A stretch of 64,000 nt of DNA, from positions 62,001-126,000 of the forward strand of contig NW_026729184.1 in the NCBI RefSeq assembly GCF_030272615.1. Reading direction: 5' to 3'. Below the pieces are notes generated by a model. The model made no database searches. It was given only the letters and a program-made list of their open reading frames with translations, and had not been told where the DNA came from. The stretch's first letter is position 1, and each line of letters opens with the position of its first letter. A program made the position numbers and the translations under genes. Below are positions 23,877-33,963 of this stretch, one piece after another. This stretch comes from Cryptomeria japonica (Eukaryota > Streptophyta > Pinopsida > Cupressales > Cupressaceae).

Positions 23877-25910
23877 ATGGCTGCTCTTTTTTTGTTACTT
23901 CTAATGTTTTTCATATTTTCAGTCCCCGCTTTTCCTCATTCTCTCAATCATCTCTCTCAACAACAACAACAACAACAATTGCTCTTGCGATTCAAAGCTG
24001 TCGTATCCAAAAACGGCAATGCTCTGCCCGACTGGATTCCCCTTCACCCATTCTGTAACTGGTCTGGTATTATTTGTCACTCGTCTCAATCTGTTCGTGC
24101 CGTCAATTTAACCCAAATGGGTTTAGATGGCATCATCTCTCCTGTACTGGGAAATCTCTCTTCTCTTCGAGCCCTAGATCTCTCCAGTAATTATCTCACT
24201 GGTATCATTCCTCCTCAACTCGGCCAACTCCCAAATCTATGGATACTCTTGCTGCATCAGAATCATTTGCAAGGAACCATTCCGCCCGCTCTCTCCGCTT
24301 GCCGCAGTTTGTATTATCTGGCACTCTCCTATAACCAACTGCATGGCAGCATTCCGCCTGAGCTGAGCTTTATCAGAAGTTTGAAGTACCTCTACTTGGG
24401 CGGCAACAATCTCACGGGTACCATTCCCCCCTCTTTGAAGAATCTGTCTGCCTTAGTTGTATTGGATTTGGCCAACAATGAGCTCTACGGCCACATTCCT
24501 CCTGAATTGGGCATGCTCAGTCACCTCCAGACTATTTACCTTTTTGGAAATAGTCTATCGGGCGCCATTCCCAGCACTTTTCACTCTGTCCGTGCCATCA
24601 ATTTATCCCAAATGGGTTTAGACGGCACCAATTCTCCCGTGCTCGGGAGTCTCTCCTCTCTTCGATCCCTTGATCTCTCCTTCAACAACCTCACTGGTAC
24701 TATTCCTCCTCAACTCGGCCAACTGCCAAATCTACAGATACTCCAGCTGGCCGGCAATCAATTACAAGGAATCATTCCGCCCGCTCTCTCCGCTTGCCGC
24801 AGTTTGTATCTTCTGTCACTCACCTTCGACCAACTGCATGGCAGCATTCCGCCTGAGCTGACTCTTCTAACAAGTTTGAAGTATCTCTACATGTGCGGTA
24901 ACAGTCTAACGGGTACCATTCCACCCTCTTTCAAGAATCTGTCTGCCTTAGTTCGATTGGATTTGGCCTTAAATAACTTATCGGGCAACATTCCACCTGA
25001 ATTGGGAATACTAACTGACTTAGAGTATCTTAGTTTATGGGGAAATCAGCTTAGTGGAAACATACCAAACTCCCTGGGAAATTGCTCCAGTCTCAAAGAA
25101 CTTTATTTAAATACAAACCAACTTGGTGGAACGGTTCCAATGGAACTAGGTAGGTTGAAGCTTCTCACCAAGATTTACCTACACACCAATCAACTCGTTA
25201 GTGACAGCAGTAACACATTGGCCTTGGCCTTTCTCAATGCTCTCACAAATTGCTCCCACTTGCAAGAAATAGATGTGAAAATCAATTATTTCACTGGTAT
25301 ATTGGCCCCGACCATAGGCCAGCTGTCTTCTAATCTCAATTACTTGGCTTTACCAGCCAACATGATAAGCGGAAGCATACCACAACAGATTGTAAATCTC
25401 GCAAACTTGACATACTTAGGTTTAGAAAATAATCTTTTGAGCGGCAATATTCCATCTGGAATTAATAGATTTCGTGAGTTGGAAGAATTGCATCTGAGTG
25501 GGAACAAATTAGAAGGAAGCATTCCAAGTGAGATAAGTCATATGCAACATCTCGGACTCTTAAATCTTAGTCACAACCAGTTATCTGGAAAAATACCTGA
25601 TTCACTTTGTAGCTCCCAGCAGTTAAGAAGTCTTCTACTTCAGCACAACAAGTTGTCAGGGGAGATCCCTGTTAGTTTGGAGGGATGTCAGAAGTTGGAG
25701 CTCCTTGACTTATCTTACAATAAACTAGGGGGAAAGATACCTGGTGAAGTCATTGCCAGCCTTAAAAACCTGCAGTTCTACCTTAATATTTCATGGAATT
25801 CTCTGGAAGGGCGGTTGCCGCAGGAGATGAGTAAAATTGTAATGGCTCTAGCCATAGATATATCTGGAAATAAACTTACATCGGTCATTCCAATTTCTCT
25901 CTCTCAATAA
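23877..25910 (+). CDS. LRR-RLK part 1: signal peptide and LRR ectodomain
   Basis: 677 codons from ATG to TAA. It begins MAALFLLLLMFFIFSVPAF, a clear secretion signal, then an LRRNT with CNWSGIIC. LRRs follow the plant extracellular pattern LxxLxLxxNxLxGxIP, about 24 residues each. Two blocks are near copies: an in-frame 495-bp tandem duplication. The last LRR ends ISLSQ and a stop, while the sequence directly after, in another frame, reads NNLSGQIP, the end of an LRR; so the stop results from a frameshifting deletion. Alone, this part would encode a secreted LRR protein without a membrane anchor. Confidence 0.9.
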   Translation: MAALFLLLLMFFIFSVPAFPHSLNHLSQQQQQQQLLLRFKAVVSKNGNALPDWIPLHPFCNWSGIICHSSQSVRAVNLTQMGLDGIISPVLGNLSSLRALDLSSNYLTGIIPPQLGQLPNLWILLLHQNHLQGTIPPALSACRSLYYLALSYNQLHGSIPPELSFIRSLKYLYLGGNNLTGTIPPSLKNLSALVVLDLANNELYGHIPPELGMLSHLQTIYLFGNSLSGAIPSTFHSVRAINLSQMGLDGTNSPVLGSLSSLRSLDLSFNNLTGTIPPQLGQLPNLQILQLAGNQLQGIIPPALSACRSLYLLSLTFDQLHGSIPPELTLLTSLKYLYMCGNSLTGTIPPSFKNLSALVRLDLALNNLSGNIPPELGILTDLEYLSLWGNQLSGNIPNSLGNCSSLKELYLNTNQLGGTVPMELGRLKLLTKIYLHTNQLVSDSSNTLALAFLNALTNCSHLQEIDVKINYFTGILAPTIGQLSSNLNYLALPANMISGSIPQQIVNLANLTYLGLENNLLSGNIPSGINRFRELEELHLSGNKLEGSIPSEISHMQHLGLLNLSHNQLSGKIPDSLCSSQQLRSLLLQHNKLSGEIPVSLEGCQKLELLDLSYNKLGGKIPGEVIASLKNLQFYLNISWNSLEGRLPQEMSKIVMALAIDISGNKLTSVIPISLSQ

Positions 25911-27281
25911 TTTGTCAGGGCAGATTCCAGAAGGAGGGTTGTTTCAAAATAGAACTGTTGTAACATTTTTAATGGGGAACCCTGGTCTATGTGGTCCAAA
26001 ACACTATTCATTGCCTCCATGCCCAAATCTGACCCAGGGAAAACATTCCCTTCTCAAAAAAGTTGTCTTATCAGTTGTTGGAACCATTGGATTTGTATTA
26101 TGCTGCTTCATTATAGTAATTTTATGGAGGCATAAACTTTCAAGGCAACTAGTCCGTTCCTCGAGCTTTATTTTTCAAGGAAACTATCCAAAATTTTCTT
26201 ATCAAGATCTGTTCATCGCAACATCTGGATTTGACGAGTCAAACTTGCTTGGAGTGGGTAACTTTGGATCTGTCTACAAAGGCATGTTGAGGGATGGTAG
26301 GATAATTGGCATCAAGAATCTTAATTTACAAAATGAAGAAGCTCTTAAGAGTTTTAAGAGAGAGTGCAAGATGTTGGGAAGAATTCGGCACCGTAACCTC
26401 ATCAGAATCATGAGTGCATTTTTCTACCCTGACTTGAAAGGTTTGGTTCTTGAATTTGCATGTAATGGAAGCTTGGAAAAACATTTGCACCCTGAGAGAG
26501 ATGGTGAAGGCTTTTGTAAATTGGGATTGAGTGAGTGTTTGAGCATTGCTGTTGATGTAGCACATGGCATGGAATATTTACATCATGATTGTCCTCTACA
26601 AATTGTGCACTGTGATTTAAAACCCAGCAATGTGCTCTTGGATGCCAACATGACAGCTCTTGTCACTGATTTTGGTATATCCCGTTTAACTTCTACAAAT
26701 TCCACTGATTCACTGAGTACAACAACATTTGCACTCAAAGGATCCATTGGCTATATTGCTCGAGGTAACATTTTTGAATTATCTTTATATTAGCATTATC
26801 ATTTTCTTTATTAGCTTTTTTAAGAATTTAATGAACAAAATTCATTGCAGAGTATGGATTGGGTGGGAATGTTTCTATTTATGGAGATGTTTATAGTTAT
26901 GGAATTCTGATATTGGAGATGGTTACAAGGAGGAGACCAAGTGATGACATGTTTGTAGGAGACATGAGCTTGCACAAGTGGGTGAGATCAGCTTTTCCAA
27001 ACAGACTGGCAGAAATTGTTGATAGGGAGCTATTGAGTGATGTGAATGAAAACATGGAAGACAATAAATGTCTTCTTTCTTTCATTCATGTTGGTTTGCT
27101 GTGTAGTAGTGAATCATCAAGAGAGCGACCTTCCATGAGTGATGTAGCGAAAGCCTTGGTGAGCCTGAAGACATGTTTGATGGGAGCTGCAGCTGCTTCC
27201 AATTTAACATCTACCATATCAGAACTCCTGGAAAAATGCAATCCCACAGAAACATTGGCATCGGACAGCTCTACATTTTAG
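23877..27281 (+). CDS. LRR receptor-like kinase, non-RD (class XII-like), frameshifted; probable pseudogene
   Basis: A plasma-membrane receptor kinase of the kind that perceives microbial or peptide ligands (resembling the FLS2/EFR/Xa21 group). Order: signal peptide (residues 1-20), seven-Gln run (28-34), N-terminal Cys cap (C60...C67), about 24 LRRs, then after a frameshift a Cys pair (LCGP...PPCPN), transmembrane helix (about 26062-26127), juxtamembrane and kinase domain. The kinase has the Gly loop GVGNFGSV, a Lys in GIKNL, HCDLKPSN (Cys before Asp, hence non-RD) and DFG. The start is the ATG at 23877; the open frame extends to 23868 but only through a TTG. Parts: 23877-25910, 25912-26764, intron, 26851-27281. 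The frameshift near 25.9 kb and an Arg in place of Pro in the APE motif argue against function. The family assignment is firm; the exact subclass is inference. Confidence 0.9.
24091..25080 (+). repeat. In-frame 495-bp tandem duplication in the LRR region
   Basis: Unit 1 starts at CTGTTCGTGC (24091) and unit 2 at CTGTCCGTGC (24586), exactly 495 bp (165 codons) apart. Both units contain QMGLDG, PQLGQLPNL, PPALSACRSLY, QLHGSIPPEL and TGTIPPS. Homology of unit 2 fades by about 25080. The unit starts with the strand that normally follows the N-terminal cap (VRAxNL), now also in mid-solenoid, leaving one LRR of about 21 residues at the seam. Confidence 0.92.
25890..25925 (+). other. Frameshift and deletion joining ectodomain to transmembrane part
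   Basis: Frame 0 ends ...CTCTCTCTCAATAA (stop 25908-25910); frame +1 reads through the same bases and continues NNLSGQIPEGGLF. Family members have roughly a further 10 or more residues (the start of the last LRR) here, so sequence is missing. No GT...AG pair could remove the shift as an intron. A CT repeat at 25895-25904 suggests slippage or a micro-deletion, or an assembly error. Confidence 0.85.
25912..26764 (+). CDS. LRR-RLK part 2: transmembrane helix and kinase N-terminal two thirds
   Basis: It continues the LRR end, then the C-terminal Cys pair (GLCGP, PPCP), a hydrophobic helix (VVGTIGFVLCCFIIVILW) followed by basic residues RHKLSR, and the kinase domain: Gly loop GVGNFGSVYKG (26251-26283), catalytic Lys in GIKNL (about 26305), HCDLKPSNVLL (26609) and DFGISRL (about 26668). 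The exon ends inside the activation-segment end, at codon phase 1 after ATTGCTCGA+G. Without splicing the frame would add GNIFELSLY and stop at 26793. The next exon completes the motif as IAREYG. Confidence 0.9.
26765..26850 (+). other. Intron in the kinase domain
   Basis: 86 bp from GTAACATT to TTCATTGCAG, phase 1, with a T-rich 3' part. Splicing joins G+AG to give the Glu of the APE motif. The position, right after GYIA, is one I recall for related LRR-RLK class XII genes. Confidence 0.88.
26851..27281 (+). CDS. LRR-RLK part 3: kinase C-lobe end
   Basis: It begins with E(Y)GLGGNVSIYGDVYSYGILILEM, the normal kinase subdomain VIII-IX, with the conserved Asp in YGDVYSYG, then RRRPSDDMF, HKWVRSAFP and the final Arg of subdomain XI (RERPSMSDV). 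The short C-terminal tail ends at TAG 27279-27281. This exon is intact and in the expected frame, so decay of the locus seems recent. Confidence 0.9.
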
Positions 27282-28206
27282 ATGTTTATAACTTCCATCA
27301 AGAAGTTGAAGTCCATGTTTGATTGTTTCAAGATTGTCTTCCATAACAATCTAGTCTTCTTTCATGTCAAATCTCCCTTTAATTAAATTCTAGTTCTGTG
27401 AGCTTGTATATTGTTCTAATTTATGTGTTTTCGTTTCACCAGTTTGTGAAAGTATGATGTTGTCAATACATGCTTATTGAAACAATATAAAGTATTTTAA
27501 CATATTGTCCTATTTATAGGAGTTCCTCTCATAATGTACAAAAGCTTGTGAATATTCATGTGTCGCGAAGTTCAAAAACATGACAGGAATCTGGATGATA
27601 TATTTATGGCTAGAAAGGAGAAAGGAATAAGAATTCTAAGGTAAGTGAATTTTATTGAGTTTTTTGAATAATTTAGAATGCTCAAAACAGATACGTCGCG
27701 GAGCTACGTGTAGAATTCACTCAAAATTTAGATTGTAGTGTAATTCTCCTTTATCAGATGTAAGGGGAGGCCCTTGTTTTCATTTTTGACAGTCGTTTAT
27801 AAGAATGTGCAGAACTTAAAAAATCTTCTTTCGCTCCATTTGTTTTTCTTCAACCATTTCTGGCTATATAAATTACTATTACATTTTGATTTTCTGTAAA
27901 CAATCACTGGCCTCTTTATGTATAAAAATATCGTTCAGATTTGGACTATATAATTAATATAAATTTTAAGTTGAGCATAATTTAATTTAATTTAAAATAT
28001 AATTAATCAATTTAATTTTAATTAATTAAGGAAAGAGTTTTTTTTTCCTTTTTCATCAGTAAACTACAAATAAGAGGTCTGCTTCATGTACATTAATTCA
28101 AAATATTTTACAATGTTTTTCTCATTATAGTTTCATACAGATTTGTAATAGGCGGTTTTTACAACCTATGCCAAAAACAATATCTACATGCTCTTTGTCA
28201 TATAAA
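27282..28206. other. 3' flank of the kinase gene
   Basis: No gene was seen. It should contain the 3' UTR and poly(A) site; AATATAAAG at about 27485 is a near-consensus signal. 27950-28040 is very AT-rich. It ends where repeat A copy 2 begins. Confidence 0.5.
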
Positions 28207-29630
28207 ATGGAGCATAATTACATTTTATGGATAAGGTATTTAAATCTTGAAGCCAATTGAGGCCCTCCATGAGGATGGGCCCTAGAATCCATTGGAGAAA
28301 CAAAACCCACTTCCCAACATCTAGATGGTGTCATGGTAAAGCAAAGTGGATGTTAATCAAAATGAGAGGGCATCACTCTGTGGAATATCTAGTGATATGA
28401 ATAATATAGAAATCCTATGGCAACTAAATGCCCAATTCTTCAACTATCATCTTTAAAATGCCCTCAGTCTCACCAAAAACTATTCTCAAATGAGTCATTT
28501 GCACAACACATTCTATGAGTCAAATGGCTCACCCAAATTTTCCAACAAGGCCAAGAACATGGATGAAATGTTCATGTTAACTTTGTGTCTATGGTGAGTC
28601 AATAAGAAAAACTCTCTGAACCCCTTTAATCACTTGAAGAATTAAGCCAATGCGGTATTTGAAGATGCTCTTCAGCCTCTTCTCCTTGAGTACTCCTAAG
28701 AAATTCATCTATCTACAAGTGCATGCCAATTAGATGGGCATGTTCATTTAAACAAACTCTAAATCTTCTTGGAAAATATATTCTACATGAGATACACAAA
28801 GGTAAGCACGTGCAACATTTATAACTATGTCAAGATATTTCAATAAATGTCATTCTCTTTAGCCTCTATCACACCTTGTTTTGATTTTCTAGTGATATGC
28901 CACATCTTGTCATCATTACCTTACATAAGAAATAGAAACATCATCTTACAGGTTTCATGAGAGTCAACCTCAACTTAGTGCCTACTTCGACTAAAATGTG
29001 AAGGATTCATGGAGTGTGGTGGATGCCACACATGAATTTATAGTAAGGAAGAAGTTTCATCCAAGCTACATAAAAGGGCATCTCTAACATTCCAAGGCAA
29101 ATTGGCATCCCAATATAATATGATAAACATTTTATATATTCTCAAAACATAAAACACGTCTAGAAGGACCTGAATATCTTAGTTTCATAAATCTATTTAT
29201 GGTTAAGATCTTCTTTTGTAGTGTAGCCCTAGAAAAAGCTCTAGCCATTGCCAACTAAATTTTGTTCCAACATAGTTGTGTTGGAAGAATATTCCTTTTT
29301 GCTTTGCACTCCATTGATCCATACCCCTTTGTGGCATAATATTTCCCATCATTAGTGAGATTTTCTTTTGCTTTTATGTTCCTTGCTAGAAGAAGTTCCT
29401 CATTTTCTATTTAATACATTGGCAACCCCCATGTGACATTGCGGTCCTCAAGACATTAGACAGACATGGTAAGAGTAGATATTACTACTTTCAACATGAT
29501 GATAAGTCAACCATTTCGATTTCCATGAGGTCATCTCACTAGATAATTTGGCAAGCGTCCCATAGTCGAGTTGATCTTAAGCCATTTGTTAAAGGGAAAT
29601 TCGAGGTATATAGTAGGAAGGGTGTCTAAT
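28207..29630. repeat. Dispersed repeat A, copy 2
   Basis: It matches 1-1437, same orientation, about 95-98% identical by eye, starting ATGGAGCATAATTAC 925 bp after the stop codon of the kinase gene. It lacks the sequence matching about 1141-1165. After about 29630 the two copies part: copy 1 enters an LTR-like sequence, copy 2 does not. No coding domain recognised. Confidence 0.85.
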
Positions 29631-29699
29631 TTTAATTGTAGTGTGAACTTATGTTTCTACTTGTTCCCTAGGGTCTTAGACATTGCAACACTTGCATTT

Positions 29700-30900
29700 A
29701 CCATTTTACGTAAACAAATAGATTAATCATCCCCAAAAATATTGACCCTAGCCTCTAGTCTTTTGGCCATCCCTCAAAGAATAATAGTTTACAAATTGTT
29801 GATGTGTCAAAGAAGTTAAATTTGAGGTAATTGAAATTCCTTCCAACTGCCCCAATTAAGTTACAACAAAACCATATCGTCTTAAAGCATCTACCAAAAT
29901 TATGAATAGAAAGTGGGATAATAATTGCAAAGTTCCATTGATAATAATTAAGAACCTTGGGTTTGTAACTATCATGAATTAGCAAGACAATCAATCTCTC
30001 TCAAATCCAAAAGATTTAAGGGATTTGAACAAGAATCTCCAATCCAATTTGTTGTTCTTGTTTATATCTAGTTTGACTTACATTACACTTGATCCATTTA
30101 ACAAGCTGAAGAGTGGATAGCTTCTTATTAAATTAGTACTCCATCTAAGATGCATTTCCTAAGAACAAGCCCAGTTTGCCCCTAAGTAATAATCTCAAGT
30201 AGAATTGTTTGTAGATAACTTTATATAGTTGTGGATAGTATCTTATATACTATGTTTCATGGAGATATTGATTAAAAATCTTCTTCTTCTTAGGAATAAA
30301 AGTTTCGAAGGTGTTATTCAGATCTTTAAATTGACTACTTTCTTGTGTGAGTCCTCAAGTGCTACCCAAATGTTGTACCTTGCAATATGCTAGCACTTAC
30401 AAAAAATGTTTCTAGGAAGCCATCAAGCTTGAGAGCCTTGTCTAGAAGCAGCTAGAGGACAACCTTTTGACTTCTTCTATGAAACATTGTTTCAAGAGTT
30501 TATCTTCACTCTTAGAAACCAACTTGGGGATTTTATTAGTAAAATGAGACATGGATTCACCTAAGGAGTCATCTATATTGTTTAACATTCCTTTTGAAAA
30601 AGAAGACTACGTGTTTATTAATGAGCTCCTTCTCTTCTAGTATCTCTCAATATATAAATTTATCTTACTAATTCTATTCACCATTTTCCTTTCTTTTGTA
30701 TAATGATGGAAAAACTTTGAGATTTTGTTCCTGCTTTTAAGCCAAACTTTCCTAACTTTTGGTGTCCAATATATCTCCTATTTTGGAAGAATCTCTAAAT
30801 AGAACCTTAATAGTCCCTTTTCTTCTAGGTAACTATCGTGGTCCATTCCAAATAGAAAAACACATTCATTCAAATAAAGCCTTTGAATATTGACAACGAG
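29700..30900 (-). pseudogene. LINE ORF2 fragment: linker and reverse transcriptase
   Basis: Minus-strand reading shows, in order from high to low coordinate, EIYW and WLKSRNKISKFFHHYTKER (about 30770-30690, the segment before the RT domain in plant L1-like ORF2), an RT finger region with APGPDG-like and FIPKKKK remnants (30450-30280), motif A as VKLDINKNNKLDWRFL (about 30085-30040; the Asp is kept), and a motif near HFLFIILVDAL (about 29900). Many stops and frameshifts break it. It is a dead LINE copy in the non-LTR class, related in type to the one at 33221-36938. Confidence 0.7.
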
Positions 30901-31450
30901 ATTGCAACCGGTTTTGACTAAGTATATACCTGGAGCATTATTAGTTCAAAATAGTTCATCTTTCTTTTGTAAGGAACTAAAATTGAAATGACATATTTTA
31001 TTAAATAGCTCTATGTTAGATTCACAACATTTACTTCTTAGCAAGGTATTGTATATTCTCTAATAGGTGGATATTCCAATCTACATCCAATTTTTCTCGA
31101 TAGTTCTTCCAAATTTGCTAGATAACTCCTTAATCCTTAAAAAGGGGTGAAAATGTTCAAGGGGAGGCTCAATAAACAAGTGGTCTTCCTAGATCCAAAT
31201 AGTATAACCATTACTCACCATCCATTTTTATCACATTCGCAATAGTTGTCCAACCTTAGCATTTTTGTTCCAAATAGTAGATCCAACAAGGATATAAAAA
31301 TAAGATAATATACCCCAACCACCCTCATCTCTAATATACTTAACCTTCATGATATTTATCCAATTATTATTGTTCTTCAAAAAAAAATGTCTCATTTTGG
31401 CTATCAAGACCATATTTGTGTCTTTAATTTTGCATAATCCCAAACCTTAG
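30901..31450 (-). pseudogene. LINE ORF2 fragment: post-RT and zinc-binding region, out of order
   Basis: 31443-31231 reads MGLCKIKDTNMVLIAKM and KVKYIRDEGGWG, the stretch that follows the RT domain in plant LINEs (GLGFRNLxxFNxALLAK...). Then, to about 30930, come ELSSKFGRTIEKNW and APGIYLVKTG, resembling the start of the zf-RVT domain. In an intact LINE this would lie 3' of the RT; here it lies 5' of the linker and RT at 29700-30900, so two fragments are joined or one LINE landed beside another. Confidence 0.6.
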
Positions 31451-32340
31451 AGTTGCTTAAGAAGGAAAACCTTATCCCAAGACACTAGTAAAATCCTTTG
31501 GTCTCTTTCAATTCCAAACCAATGGAAGTTCCTTTGAATCTATTTGACTTTATTAGCGAGGAATCTACTATGAATGTTATTTGGCTTTTCTAAATAAATG
31601 ATATTAATGTTTTAATGATCATCCATTGGGAATCCTTGATCCTCCATGATGTGGCATCCAAGTGTATTATAACATGTGATTAAATAGGCCAACCTAGGCC
31701 TTATTATAAGTAATTTAATGTAGAAGCAAAAGGATAATAGTGAAAATTTTGAATTAGGTTAATAAACTATTAGTGGGAACTAGATTCAAATGTATCACAA
31801 AGGATTGCACTAGGGATTACATACATAAAACGTAAGTATAATAGTAATTTCATTTAACAAATAAAGAAAAATGATACATATATTTTATATAAATATATAT
31901 ATGACCATAATAAATATACAAGTAAATGGATTTGTAAATTGAATCAATTATCATATATAAATATTGCAAATAATATACTAAATTAACATACTATTAAATA
32001 TAACTAAATAAATTTAAAACTGAAAACAAATAATGATTCTATGGCAAGCAAAATGAGTGGGATCACTTTCTCCTCCATTTACTCTAACACTCCCTAATTA
32101 ACAACAACTTTTTATTATTTTAGTATTCTTTGTTCAAAACTATAATCTCATTTGACATCTAAAATCGTTACTTCTACATTTTAATAAATATGTAAAATAC
32201 TTTTTTAAATAATATTATAAACCTTATCTGTATTGTATAAAAATACTAATTTAAAAACAATTAATAGGTGTACACCAAACAAAAGCAAAGTAAACAAATC
32301 CTTGATAACAAACATACCGACTCCCACAAAAGCTAAAACA
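31451..32340. other. Stretch without recognised gene
   Basis: 31860-32030 and 32100-32270 are extremely AT-rich. No domain or repeat match was seen. Confidence 0.5.
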
Positions 32341-32880
32341 GTATTATAGTCGTCTGGGATGTGGAAGATATGTAATGAGACGACTGGTGGGAAGGCGAAG
32401 GTATATAATTATTTGCTATTCTATGGAATTTCATTCACAAGCGTAGAATTTCATGGCTGGACATTATTTTATAAAGAATTCTTCGAGCTTGCGGACAAAA
32501 CAAAGGCTTTATATCTCTGTTTTAATAGTTTCTTAATATTTCTTCAGTTTGTCTTCTACTCTCGCCAACTGCTTACCTTTAGCAGCGTAGACTTCTGACC
32601 ATTTCCCATGGTTGAGCAACATTTTAATAAGAATTCAAGGAGCCTGTGGACAAAACAAATGCTTTATATTTCTTTCTTATCTGTTTCTTAATATTTCTTT
32701 AGTTTGTCACTCATTCAATCACAGCCCATCAAGATGACCACCCATTTCTCAATAGGTTAGAAAATTGTGCATTGACAGAGACTAGATTTGAATGGCGAAC
32801 GCAGCAGGACATTTCATAGTCTATTTAAGTTTGCACTACAAAACTTTCGGATTGTCAAGTACGTTCAGTTCTTGGAAATG
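32341..32880. repeat. Divergent copy of the repeat B end, with internal 155-bp duplication
   Basis: GCCCATCAAGATGACCACCC (32727) and GAATGGCGAACGCAGCAGGAC (32789) match the end of repeat B at 13985 and 14047. Within it, GGACAAAACAAA with its flanks (GAATTC..., TTTCTTAATATTTCTT) occurs at 32493 and 32648, 155 bp apart. It is the most diverged B copy in the window. Confidence 0.6.
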
Positions 32881-32916
32881 CCAAAATAATATAGTAATTA
32901 TAATAGGAAATTTGAT

Positions 32917-32985
32917 ATATATATATAGACATGTATATATATGATATATATGTATATACATGTATACATGTATATATGTATATGT

Positions 32986-33018
<33 letters not shown>

Positions 33019-33052
33019 TATATATGTATACATATATATATACATATATATA
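32917..33052. repeat. TA/TATG microsatellite
   Basis: An almost uninterrupted run of TA and TATG units (for example TATATGTATATGTATATG), largely self-complementary, so it can form hairpins. The tyrosine-rich open frame through it is an artefact of the repeat. Confidence 0.95.
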
Positions 33053-33205
33053 ATTTTAAAAGATGTTTATCTTTCACATTATTTAATATGAATTATTTTT
33101 GTTAATTTGGATTTATTATTATATCAGATTTGAAAATCTATTTGAGTTAAATTAGATTTTTAGATTTTTAGAACAACATACTTACTCAATGGTATTACAA
33201 ATTAT

Positions 33206-33220
33206 TTCAAATTATTTCAA
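33206..33220. repeat. Target-site duplication, left of LINE
   Basis: TTCAAATTATTTCAA, identical to 36939-36953. 15 bp is a normal size for LINE target duplications. Confidence 0.75.
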
Positions 33221-33317
33221 ATGATTAGAAAAGGGGTGAAAATTTATTCAAACACAAAAGTGATACAAACAGAGAGCCCAGATGAGAGTACTGGAGAACC
33301 CTATCAATATCCACTAG

Positions 33318-33776
33318 CTAATCTAGCATAAGAGCCATATCAGAAGGCAATTGCATCCTATCCATTATATTCCAACCCTGCATTTGATCCGAGACCCATT
33401 TGGCCAAACAATCTGCAACCCCATTCCACTCCCTGGGAACGTGTGTGAAAGTAACTGAATCTAGGGAGCAACAAAATTGAAGAATCTGACTGATAACTAA
33501 AGCCAAGTGCCAACTAACATCCCCATGCTCCTGCATGGTTAGCAAATTCACCACCACATAAGAATCAGACTCACAAATAATTTTGTGCCAACCAAGAGCA
33601 GAACAATGTTGAACAACATAAAAAATGGCAAGAGCCTTCCTTAAATTATTTGTATTAAATCCCTTATAGTTGGAGAAAATAAATTGAACATCCCCAGAAC
33701 TATCCTGCCCAACACCACCAATATCAACATTCCTAGGGTTCCCCAAAGATGAACCATCAGTGTTAACTTTTAACAC
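33318..33776 (-). pseudogene. LINE ORF2 RNase H domain (RVT_3)
   Basis: Open for 152 codons: LKVNTDGSSLGNPRNVDIGGVG (the first catalytic Asp in NTDG; G-N-P), NNLRKALAIFYVVQHCSALG (family usual A-E-x-x-A, here Lys/Ala where Glu is expected), ICESDSYVVVNLL (E-S-D), and HVPREWNGVADCLAKW (R-x-x-N-x-x-A-D-x-L-A). This is the C-terminal RNase H of plant L1-like LINEs. The Glu loss in the second motif suggests a dead enzyme. Confidence 0.85.
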
Positions 33777-33963
33777 ACCAAGAGGAGGGGGAGTCCACCG
33801 ACCCTTCTAATTAACCCACCATAATGGATGTCTGCACCTACCTCTTCCACCCTACCCACCAAACATCGGAGCACCCCCTTGAAGACGAAGAGTAAGACAA
33901 GTGCATATAGCAATATCAACGGGATCCACGTTGCTAGTCAAATCACACTTAACCACAACAGTC

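Noticed and set aside
25895-25925. Small intron explaining the frame change in the receptor
   Set aside because: No GT...AG pair of workable size lies between the two frames, and the missing LRR residues point to a deletion.
32836-33045. Tyrosine/isoleucine-rich open frame
   Set aside because: It is the translation of a TA/TATG microsatellite.
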